Shown: piece by piece, positions 45,404-52,295 of the stretch | How positions within the stretch are numbered: position 1 is the stretch's first letter | How the letters are laid out: each line of letters opens with the position of its first letter | NCBI RefSeq assembly: GCF_001074635.1 | Contig: NZ_JUQO01000079.1 | Location: 1 to 52,295 of the forward strand | Direction of reading: 5' to 3' | DNA: 52,295 nt | Origin: Streptococcus mitis | GTDB lineage: Bacteria; Bacillota; Bacilli; Lactobacillales; Streptococcaceae | Notes under the pieces: generated by a model | Database searches by the model: none | Told to the model about the DNA's origin: nothing | Seen by the model: only the letters and a program-made list of their open reading frames with translations | Translations under genes and position numbers: made by a program

Positions 45404-47362
45404 CTATTTCACATGTTTTGCCAATTCTTCTTGGGCTTTTTTATTAGATTCTTCTTTTTCTTTCAACCATTTTTCTTTGGCTTTTTCATATTCGTCTTTT
45501 GTAACTGTCTTATCTTGTAATTTGAGGTATTTATATGATTCAACCCCTTTATTACCAGCCAATGAATATGGTGTTGAGAAAGGAACAATTTTTCTCAATG
45601 TTGGTGTTCCGCCTAGTGAAACATTTGGAATTGCTAGAGAGCTATCTACTAACCAAGCTTGGGCATCTGCATATTTTTCATAACGTTTAGCTGGATCTTG
45701 CTCCTTATTAGCTTCTTCCAACATTTGAGTGTAGACATCCAGCCCAACAGCCTTGGCCTTGTCATTGGCTTCACCTGGCTCTATACCTAGATTTTGCATC
45801 AAACCACCAGAATTAACGTTAAAGACGTCAAGATAGGTTGAAGGATCTTGATAGTCTGCAGTCCAACCACCATTGTAAAGATCATAATCCTTCTGAGCTG
45901 CAGTTTGAGCAAGATAACCTGAACTATCATAGTCCTCTGTAGAAAGTTGATGAACATCAATCACAACATTATCTGCACCTAAGACAGATTCTATTGATTG
46001 CTTCATGGAATTAATTCCTTGAATTTCAGCCTTATTAGCCAAATCTATAGTTTTATCTAAGTGTATAGGGAATTGAACTCCTTTGGCTTGGAGTTCTTTC
46101 TTAGCTTCAGCAAATTTAGCTTTAGCTTTTTCTGGATTGTAGTATGGATCTTGGGCATCTGCAAAGTTGATTCCCTGCCATTCCTTACCATAGTTGACCA
46201 TCTTAGAGGCTACTACTTCACCAAAGTCTTTTCCGTTGATACTTACGAAGTTTGGAGGAACGACGAGGTTACGCAAAATCTTAGTTGCCCCCTCTTCTCC
46301 TTGAGATTGGGCCCCGTAAGCTGTACGGTCATAGGCAAAATTAATGGCTTGACGGAAGTTCTTGTTAAGAACCGCTTCTTGAGTCGATTTCTTTTCAGCA
46401 TCACTTGTCTTGGAAGTGAATTTATAAGATTTTCTATCTAAATTGAAGTTTAAGAAGTAAGAAGTAGCATCTTGCATGCTATAGATGATATTGTCCTTAT
46501 TCTTTTCTTTGATCCCTTCGAAGCTTGAACTGTTTGGATAGAGACGAGCATAGCTATAAACACCTTCAGTAAAATTACGTGCTAACGCATCTTGGTCACT
46601 ACCATCAAAATAAGTCAATTTGACATCATCTACAAAGACATTTTTAGCATCCCAGTAGTTAGGATTTTTCTTGTATTCGATGACCGATTTTGAAACAAAG
46701 GATTTCATCAAGAAAGGTCCATTGTACAAAATGCTAGATGGGTCTACCTTCCCAAAATCATCCCCTTTTGATTTCAAGAAATCCGCATTGACTGGGAAGA
46801 GAATGGTTGAGGTTGTTTTTGAGTTCCAGTAAGATTCTGGTCGTGTCAAAGTATATTGAACGGTTTGGTCATCAAGAGCCTTGACTCCGACAGTTGAAAA
46901 GTCTGTTGTTTTACCAGTGATATAGTCATCTAAACCAGCAACAGATTCTTGCACTAAGTACAAGGCTTCTGATTTTTTATCAGCCGCATATTTCAAACCT
47001 GTCACAAAATCTTGGGCAGTTACAGGAGCATATTCTTCCCCATCTGAAGTATACCACTTAATATCCTTACGAAGTTTGTAGGTATAGGTCAAACCGTCCT
47101 TAGAAACACTCCAATCCTCTGCCAAGGATGGAACATAGTTCCCGTATTGGTCATTTTCCATGAGACCATCTACCAGATTGGTCACAATATCATTTGTTGT
47201 TGCACGGTTTTCTGCTAGATAGTTCAAACTAGATGGATCACTTGAATAAACATAGTTATAGGTTTTTGATCCTGTGCTAGAATTTCCACACGCGCTTAAT
47301 AAAATACCTGCACTTAACACGATACCTGCAAGCGTTGCATACTTGGCCTTAGACTTTTTCAT
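45404..47362 (-). CDS. aliB: Oligopeptide-binding lipoprotein AliB
   Basis: 652-residue extracellular solute-binding protein of family 5: lipoprotein signal with lipobox LSAC (lipidated Cys25), then the peptide-binding fold through residue 620 and a Lys/Glu-rich C-terminal tail. Length and sequence fit pneumococcal AliB, one of the substrate-binding proteins that feed the Ami oligopeptide permease. There are no permease or ATPase genes next to it, so it must work with a transporter encoded elsewhere. It has its own near-consensus promoter and terminator. AliA or AmiA are less likely by length and context. Confidence 0.9.
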   Translation of the reverse strand: MKKSKAKYATLAGIVLSAGILLSACGNSSTGSKTYNYVYSSDPSSLNYLAENRATTNDIVTNLVDGLMENDQYGNYVPSLAEDWSVSKDGLTYTYKLRKDIKWYTSDGEEYAPVTAQDFVTGLKYAADKKSEALYLVQESVAGLDDYITGKTTDFSTVGVKALDDQTVQYTLTRPESYWNSKTTSTILFPVNADFLKSKGDDFGKVDPSSILYNGPFLMKSFVSKSVIEYKKNPNYWDAKNVFVDDVKLTYFDGSDQDALARNFTEGVYSYARLYPNSSSFEGIKEKNKDNIIYSMQDATSYFLNFNLDRKSYKFTSKTSDAEKKSTQEAVLNKNFRQAINFAYDRTAYGAQSQGEEGATKILRNLVVPPNFVSINGKDFGEVVASKMVNYGKEWQGINFADAQDPYYNPEKAKAKFAEAKKELQAKGVQFPIHLDKTIDLANKAEIQGINSMKQSIESVLGADNVVIDVHQLSTEDYDSSGYLAQTAAQKDYDLYNGGWTADYQDPSTYLDVFNVNSGGLMQNLGIEPGEANDKAKAVGLDVYTQMLEEANKEQDPAKRYEKYADAQAWLVDSSLAIPNVSLGGTPTLRKIVPFSTPYSLAGNKGVESYKYLKLQDKTVTKDEYEKAKEKWLKEKEESNKKAQEELAKHVK

Positions 47363-47394
47363 TTCCAGAACCTCCTGATTTAAATATTTGTTTT

Positions 47395-47435
47395 ATTATA
47401 CAAACTAACTACTTTTTAGTCAAGTGTTTTTTGAC
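47395..47435 (-). promoter_or_regulatory. aliB promoter with inverted repeat on the -35
   Basis: Minus strand TTGACT (47418-47423), 17-base spacer, TATAAT (47395-47400). GTCAA-N7-TTGAC (47419-47435) is an inverted repeat covering the -35. Confidence 0.7.
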
Positions 47436-47500
47436 ATAAAATTCAATTACTTTCATTATTTATTCTCTGTTTTACATTTCATATCCAATTCTAACAATAA

Positions 47501-47552
47501 AAAATGAATAAGAGAGTGTTTTGATTTTAAAAAAACTCAACTTATTCATTTT
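47501..47552 (-). terminator. Terminator of ytgP
   Basis: 12-bp stem AAAATGAATAAG / CTTATTCATTTT with an inner GAGTTTT-AAAACACTC pairing, A/T runs on both sides. Confidence 0.75.
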
Positions 47553-47569
47553 ATTTATAAATTATTTTT

Positions 47570-49192
47570 TTAAGAAATTTTTAATTTTGCTCGTAGGCGA
47601 TTAGCTTGGGCTTGTCCAATCACCTTGTCCAATAGACGGGTACGAAGACTCATGACTCCGTATACTCCTCCACCCATGGCACCGACAAGGGCTACATATA
47701 GGAAACTCCACAAACGTCCACTTGGTTGGAAGACAAATCCTAAAATCCACTGCAATGTCCCTACTACTAGAAACATGAAAATAGTTAACAAACTGATTAA
47801 AATGGTTCGTTTCAAAATCACCTTGCGCTTAACACCAGTTACCTTACAAATATCCCGATACATCAAGACGTTAGGAATAATAAGACCGATGGTTGTGGAA
47901 ATCAAAGGACCATAACTGTGGAAGAGGGCGATGGTAGGTATTTGCAAGACTAGCTTGGCAATGGAACCATAGATAAAATAGAGAACAGCCTTGCGGTTGC
48001 GGAACATGGCCTGAAGCATTGGAGACAAGACCATGTACAGACCTAAAATAGTAGACTGCAAAACTGCAAAGACAAACAAGCCCATAGCCAAACTATCTGG
48101 CTTGCCATAGAAGACTGTATATAAAGGTTCTCCTACCATAACCACTCCAACCGTTGCTGGTAACAGGAATACAAAAAGCATGGTAATGCTGTCCTGAACG
48201 AGACGAGAAGCTGCCTTCAAGTCCCCCTTGACATAGTTTTCAGTCAAAAGTGGTAAACCGACACCCCCAATTGAAACCCCAACAGAAATCAAAATCATCG
48301 TGATTTTATTTGGGTTGGCAGAAAAATAAGAAAACATGACAATTAAGTCTTCATTACTGTAGTTGCTAAACCACTTCATGCTATTGATAAAGGTATTTTG
48401 GTCCAAGATTTGGAAAAGCTGAATAGCCGAACCAGTCAAGATAAAAGGAATAGCTTCCTTAATGGTATCAACCAAAAGACGCTTGCTGTTAATCTTATCT
48501 CCTGTTTCAAAGACTCTTTTGAGTAACCCTTCTTGAGCAAGGAAATAGACCAAAACTGCAAAACTAGCTACCATGCCGACAAAGGCAGCAAAGGTGGATT
48601 GGGTAACGGCTGCTAGGTAATCTCCTGAACCGAGCTTCATAATGATAAAGGTCGCTAAGAGCATCCAGATAACACGAATGACCTGCTCAGCGATTTGGCT
48701 CATGGCATAAGGTTTGAGGTTATTCATCCCTTGGAAAAATCCTCGGATAACACTCATAGATGGGAAAATCAAGACTCCCCAAGCCAAGCTTTGCATGATT
48801 GGGATCAAGTCTTTGCCCACGCCAGACAAGTCTGCTAGCCAAGGAGCAAAGACATACAAGATTAAAGCAAAAACGAGGCCTAGTCCTGTCATAAATCCTA
48901 AAAAGCTCCGAATCAGGGCAAAGCTATGCTCTTCTTCTCGCATGGTATTATACTTGGCAACTTGCTTGGCCACCGCAACTGGAATCCCTGCTGTTGAAAC
49001 CAGCAAGAACCAGGCATAGATATTATAACCCATGGTAAAGAGACCATTGGCCGTAGCTGCATAAGACCCCATCCAGATGTACCATGGGATAATATAAATA
49101 GCCCCGAGTAGGCGACTGATAAAGTTACTAGCCGTTAGCCAAGCAGTCCCCCGTAACATCTGGGCCTGCTGGTGATTGTTTTCGTGCGACAT
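47570..49192 (-). CDS. ytgP: Polysaccharide/lipid II flippase, MurJ-like (YtgP)
   Basis: 540-residue membrane protein of the MOP superfamily with about 14 helices; N-terminal GTAWLTASNFISRLLGAIY is typical of the YtgP/SpoVB branch. YtgP acts as a MurJ-type lipid II flippase in streptococci by published genetic evidence on relatives. Its divergent neighbour is murE, which supports a role in peptidoglycan. Start at 49192 (MSHENNHQ) is supported by TGAGGA upstream; a longer in-frame start at 49207 lacks it. Confidence 0.88.
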   Translation of the reverse strand: MSHENNHQQAQMLRGTAWLTASNFISRLLGAIYIIPWYIWMGSYAATANGLFTMGYNIYAWFLLVSTAGIPVAVAKQVAKYNTMREEEHSFALIRSFLGFMTGLGLVFALILYVFAPWLADLSGVGKDLIPIMQSLAWGVLIFPSMSVIRGFFQGMNNLKPYAMSQIAEQVIRVIWMLLATFIIMKLGSGDYLAAVTQSTFAAFVGMVASFAVLVYFLAQEGLLKRVFETGDKINSKRLLVDTIKEAIPFILTGSAIQLFQILDQNTFINSMKWFSNYSNEDLIVMFSYFSANPNKITMILISVGVSIGGVGLPLLTENYVKGDLKAASRLVQDSITMLFVFLLPATVGVVMVGEPLYTVFYGKPDSLAMGLFVFAVLQSTILGLYMVLSPMLQAMFRNRKAVLYFIYGSIAKLVLQIPTIALFHSYGPLISTTIGLIIPNVLMYRDICKVTGVKRKVILKRTILISLLTIFMFLVVGTLQWILGFVFQPSGRLWSFLYVALVGAMGGGVYGVMSLRTRLLDKVIGQAQANRLRAKLKIS

Positions 49193-49261
49193 AGATTCCT
49201 CATTCAATTTTGATAACTAGGAAAAACTCCTTATCTTCCATTATAAACTTTTCCTTGTTAC

Positions 49262-49290
49262 TTGTAAATTTGCGACTTTCGGTTTACAAT
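49262..49290 (+). promoter_or_regulatory. murE promoter, leaderless geometry
   Basis: -35 TTGTAA (49262-49267), 17-base spacer, -10 TACAAT (49285-49290), then only seven bases to the ATG at 49298. No Shine-Dalgarno is present. Confidence 0.7.
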
Positions 49291-49297
49291 AGAAAGT

Positions 49298-50743
49298 ATG
49301 ATTAAGATTGAAACCGTATTAGATATATTAAAGAAAGATGGTCTCTTCCGCGAGATTATCGACCAAGGACATTATCACTACAACTACAGCCATGTCGTAT
49401 TTGACAGTATCTGCTATGACAGTCGTAAGGCCAAAGAAAAGAGCCTCTTTTTCGTCAAAGGTGCTGCCTTTAAGAAGGAATTCCTGATTTCTGCCATCTC
49501 TCAAGACCTCGGTTGGTATGTGGCTGAAAAAGACTATGAGGTTGGTATTCCTGCTATTATCGTCAGTGATATCAAGAAAGCCATGAGTTTGATTGCCATG
49601 GAGTTTTATGGCAATCCACAGAAAAAACTTAAACTCCTTGCCTTTACTGGTACTAAGGGTAAGACAACAGCAGCCTATTTCGCCTATAACATTTTATCTC
49701 AAAGTCACCGACCTGCAATGTTGTCGACCATGAACACAACTCTAGATGGCAAGACTTTCTTTAAATCTGCATTGACAACTCCTGAGAGTATTGACCTCTT
49801 TGATATGATGCATCAAGCTGTACAAAATGACCGTACCCACCTCATCATGGAAGTCTCCAGTCAAGCCTATCTGGTCAAACGTGTCTATGGTCTAACCTTT
49901 GATGTGGGAGTTTTCCTCAATATCAGCCCCGACCATATCGGCCCGATTGAACACCCTAGCTTTGAAGACTACTTCTACCACAAGCGTCTCTTGATGGAAA
50001 ATAGCCGAGCAGTCATCGTTAACAGTGACATGGACCACTTTTCTGTCTTGAAAGAACAAGTGGCAGATCAAGACCATGATTTCTATGGTAGCCAATCAAA
50101 TAATCAAATCGAGAATTCCAAAGCCTTTAGCTTTTCAGCTAGTGGGAAACTGGCTGGTGATTATGATATCCAACTGATTGGTCACTTCAACCAAGAAAAT
50201 GCCGTTGCTGCTGGACTTGCTTGCCTCCGTCTCGGAGCTAGTCTTGAGGACATCAAAAAAGGAATTGCTGCAACCCGCGTTCCTGGTCGTATGGAAGTCC
50301 TCACTCAGAAAAATGGAGCCAAGGTCTTCATCGACTATGCCCACAATGGTGATAGTCTCAAAAAACTCATCAATGTGGTTGAAACTCATCAAACTGGAAA
50401 AATTGCTCTGGTTCTGGGTTCGACAGGAAATAAAGGAGAAAGCCGTCGTAAGGACTTTGGCCTCCTCCTTAATCAACATCCTGAGATTCAAGTCTTTCTG
50501 ACTGCTGATGACCCCAACTACGAAAACCCAATGGCCATTGCGGATGAAATTAGTAGCTATATCGATCATCCTGTTGAAAAAATTGCGGATCGCCAAGAAG
50601 CCATCAAGGCAGCTATGGCTATCACAAATCACGAATTAGATGCAGTTATTATCGCCGGTAAGGGTGCCGATTGCTACCAAATCGTCCAAGGCAAGAAAGA
50701 ATCCTATCCTGGAGATGCAGCCGTCGCAGAAAATTATTTATAA
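49298..50743 (+). CDS. murE: UDP-MurNAc-tripeptide ligase MurE, L-lysine type
   Basis: 481-residue Mur ligase that adds the third residue of the stem peptide. ATP P-loop [13 protein letters not shown], central [12 protein letters not shown] and [11 protein letters not shown], and DDPNYENP where mDAP enzymes have DNPR, which indicates L-lysine as substrate as expected for streptococci. It is divergent from ytgP and transcribed alone. The -10 lies seven bases before the ATG, so translation probably starts on a leaderless mRNA. It ends at a bidirectional terminator. Confidence 0.95.
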   Translation: MIKIETVLDILKKDGLFREIIDQGHYHYNYSHVVFDSICYDSRKAKEKSLFFVKGAAFKKEFLISAISQDLGWYVAEKDYEVGIPAIIVSDIKKAMSLIAMEFYGNPQKKLKLLAFTGTKGKTTAAYFAYNILSQSHRPAMLSTMNTTLDGKTFFKSALTTPESIDLFDMMHQAVQNDRTHLIMEVSSQAYLVKRVYGLTFDVGVFLNISPDHIGPIEHPSFEDYFYHKRLLMENSRAVIVNSDMDHFSVLKEQVADQDHDFYGSQSNNQIENSKAFSFSASGKLAGDYDIQLIGHFNQENAVAAGLACLRLGASLEDIKKGIAATRVPGRMEVLTQKNGAKVFIDYAHNGDSLKKLINVVETHQTGKIALVLGSTGNKGESRRKDFGLLLNQHPEIQVFLTADDPNYENPMAIADEISSYIDHPVEKIADRQEAIKAAMAITNHELDAVIIAGKGADCYQIVQGKKESYPGDAAVAENYL

Positions 50744-50750
50744 GATAGTA

Positions 50751-50783
50751 AAAAATCAAGGGAATAGAACCCTTGATTTTTTC
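50751..50783. terminator. Bidirectional terminator between murE and csbD
   Basis: 12-bp stem AAAAATCAAGGG / CCCTTGATTTTT, 7-base loop, with T and A runs at either side. Confidence 0.85.
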
Positions 50784-50788
50784 TATTT

Positions 50789-50980
50789 TTATTTAAAAGC
50801 GTTTTTCAAACCTTCAACGGCACCTTCTACAGCACCTTTAGCGTCTTCTACAACGTCTTTTGCCTTAGCAACTGTTTTTTCAACAGCTCCTTCAAGTTCT
50901 GTCTTGCTATCCCCAGTAACTTTACCAAATCCTTCTTTGATAGCGCCTGTTGCTTGTTCCAATTTGTTTTCAAGTGACAT
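50789..50980 (-). CDS. CsbD family stress protein
   Basis: 63-residue, highly charged, helical protein with the CsbD pattern ([15 protein letters not shown], then Ala/Glu/Val repeats). Members are general-stress proteins of unknown mechanism. Ribosome site AAGGAG with good spacing. A direct repeat GTTAC-CG-GTTAC and TATA-rich sequence lie just upstream (about 51005-51045), where the promoter should be. Confidence 0.85.
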   Translation of the reverse strand: MSLENKLEQATGAIKEGFGKVTGDSKTELEGAVEKTVAKAKDVVEDAKGAVEGAVEGLKNAFK

Positions 50981-51080
50981 ATGATTGTCTCCTTTAGTTT
51001 ATTCCGATATGTGTTACCGGTTACATATAGTTTATACCGAATACTAAGGAAAGTCAAACAATGTGCTCAGAAACAAGAAA

Positions 51081-51731
51081 TCACGCCAAGTAGAAAGTTA
51101 ATCTTTCCTTATCAAAATCGATAGCCAACTCATACTTTCCATCTTCATTTTGAACAATATAACCTAGTACAACTAAACTGTCCACAAAGATATCACGGCG
51201 TTTCTGCATAAGCTGGTCTTTTTTGAGAAATTTCAACAAAAAAGTTGTCATGTATTTGAGAGCATACTCAGGATTAACATCTCCTAAAATGTCATAAAGT
51301 TCCTGCTGTTTTTCTGTCAAAGGATACTGATGTTTGACCTTATAGAAATAATTAGAAAGGGTCATTTTAGTGCGCGCAAAGTCTGTCTTTTCAACTAAAA
51401 TAGCTGCATTGGTTTGATTACGCAATTCCGTCTCAAAACTCTTCTGTAACAAAGCTTGATAGACCGGACTAGCTTCGCTGACAAAAATCTCTTGATCCAG
51501 TTCGAGACTATCGAGTGATTCAAGCATAGGAAGATTGAGATAATAACGCTTATTTTCTCGTAGAATCAAGCCTGCCTTTATATACTCTTCCATGAGTTTG
51601 TCAACTGCTACATCTGGAAATTGAGCCTTAATTTCTCGCAAAATAACATCCTCATGCTGGTCCAGATAGCGGATCAATTCTCTAAAAAATGGCTGTCTCG
51701 TCAAACGAGATGGATTAAAAATCTGAATCAT
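51081..51731 (-). CDS. DUF1803 family protein
   Basis: 216-residue soluble protein found in streptococci, with an N-terminal region of short helices (LTRQPFFRELIRYLDQHED), YYLNLPMLESL, and a helical C-terminal half ending in DFDKERLTFYLA. The N-terminal third looks like a winged-helix arrangement, but no DNA-binding role is known. It overlaps the end of the upstream NlpC/P60-like gene by 17 bases, so the two are coupled. Confidence 0.75.
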   Translation of the reverse strand: MIQIFNPSRLTRQPFFRELIRYLDQHEDVILREIKAQFPDVAVDKLMEEYIKAGLILRENKRYYLNLPMLESLDSLELDQEIFVSEASPVYQALLQKSFETELRNQTNAAILVEKTDFARTKMTLSNYFYKVKHQYPLTEKQQELYDILGDVNPEYALKYMTTFLLKFLKKDQLMQKRRDIFVDSLVVLGYIVQNEDGKYELAIDFDKERLTFYLA

Positions 51732-52200
51732 GAAGATTCCTTTCTTTACTTTCTAACAGAGGCGATGTTGCCAACTGACTAGGATTGGTCCCAGCTTGGT
51801 TCAGAGGAACAGGAAGACCTAGTTCTCTATAATACTCTCTCCAAAAATCACTAATCTCCTGAGTCCCATCCCCAAATTTCATAGGAATGGTTTCAAAAAT
51901 CGGTAGGATTTCTGCTATGTACTGGGAACAGTAAAAACCAGCTTCATCTGGATAGAAAGAAGCATTATAAGGAGCTCCAAGATGTTTGAAAGCTCTTTCC
52001 TCCACCGAATGGATATCCATTTCTGGGTAGACATAAAGGTCGTACAAGTGATTGGGCTCAAAGAAGTCTGCTGGTTCCTGACAGACAACACCCGCTTTTC
52101 CACTAGCGTGGTAAATCATCCCATCCAAACAAATGGCAACATGGTTATAGTTGCCTGTGGAAGTCTGGATTGCCTGTCCCGTATCTGACTCATCTCTCAC
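51715..52200 (-). CDS. YiiX/YebB-like NlpC/P60 cysteine hydrolase, 5' end cut by RUP
   Basis: 161 residues in frame. The permuted NlpC/P60 (YiiX-like) pattern is clear: His in GNYNHVAICLDG first, the catalytic Cys in FYCSQYIAEI later. The native start is missing: family members begin with a GDLIFVRD-like segment, here only DFVRDES remains, and directly upstream the RUP repeat begins. The remaining frame can start at a GTG (52200) with a weak GAAGAG before it, or continues into the RUP without an ATG. Probably inactive or poorly expressed, and this may also affect the coupled DUF1803 gene. Confidence 0.7.
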   Translation of the reverse strand: MRDESDTGQAIQTSTGNYNHVAICLDGMIYHASGKAGVVCQEPADFFEPNHLYDLYVYPEMDIHSVEERAFKHLGAPYNASFYPDEAGFYCSQYIAEILPIFETIPMKFGDGTQEISDFWREYYRELGLPVPLNQAGTNPSQLATSPLLESKERNLHDSDF

Positions 52201-52206
52201 AAAATC

Positions 52207-52295
52207 ATACTCTTCGAAAATCTCTTCAAACCACGTCAGCGTCGCCTTACCGTACTCAAGTACAGCTTGCGGCTAGCTTCCTAGTTTGCTCTTTG
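52207..52295 (+). repeat. RUP-like repeat, left part (cut by window edge)
   Basis: 89 bases nearly identical to the copy at 44463-44566 (CGTCGCC where that one has CGTAGCC), same orientation, cut by the window end. It lies at the 5' end of the NlpC/P60-like gene. Confidence 0.8.

Noticed and set aside
50981..51080. Riboswitch upstream of csbD
   Set aside because: Only a short direct repeat and A/T-rich promoter-like sequence are visible; the leader is too short for a known riboswitch.

Overview
The window is a low-GC, gene-dense streptococcal chromosome segment. The gene set (zmpB with its two-component system, a choline-binding protein, aliB, mltG, ytgP, Lys-type murE) and RUP-type small repeats point to the mitis group (S. 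mitis, S. pseudopneumoniae, S. pneumoniae and relatives). I see no prophage, integrative element, CRISPR array, tRNA or rRNA gene. Most genes are ordinary core genes. The unusual content lies in regulatory DNA, short repeats and a few decayed genes.

Layout, left to right. 1-307: end of a RUP-like repeat and a promoter pointing off the left edge. 308-2423: a small membrane protein gene and typA. 2585-5340: rsuA, three small minus-strand genes (membrane protein, Cys-less rhodanese, YqgQ) and a LysR regulator. 5341-9792: a tightly packed minus-strand run transcribed miaA > hflX > unknown > rnz > SDR. 9913-12030: DUF3042, thyA, glucokinase. 12142-15222: Excalibur/choline-binding protein, an alpha/beta hydrolase frame without a start codon, fused pabB-pabC. 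15296-24278: the zinc metalloprotease locus, with ZmpB (1958 aa), a TIGR01440 protein, and a YesM/YesN-type histidine kinase and response regulator. 24349-26758: surface methionine-sulfoxide repair operon ccdA > thioredoxin lipoprotein > msrAB.

26925-30063: an acetyltransferase, then the NAD salvage pair pncB > nadE, which runs into a tandem array of terminator-like hairpins. 30179-31329: XRE regulator plus two membrane proteins, coupled by a duplicated junction sequence. 31477-33554: HAD-hydrolase remnant, acetyltransferase, amino acid permease. 33629-42003: a long minus-strand run, snf2 > unknown > murC > two acetyltransferases > mltG > greA, which mixes cell-wall synthesis with other functions. 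42096-44364: two PLP enzymes of sulfur amino acid metabolism. 44463-52295: RUP, unknown gene, aliB, ytgP (lipid II flippase type), murE, csbD, DUF1803, and an NlpC/P60-like gene whose 5' end is cut by another RUP.

No complete new defence or metabolic system is evident. The best leads are the 101-bp-period hairpin array downstream of nadE, three promoters placed so that transcripts would start at or next to the ATG (LysR gene, murE, pabB), the duplicated translational-coupling junction in the XRE operon, the hydrolase frame lacking any start codon, and several palindromes lying exactly on promoter elements (glcK, ccdA, aliB).
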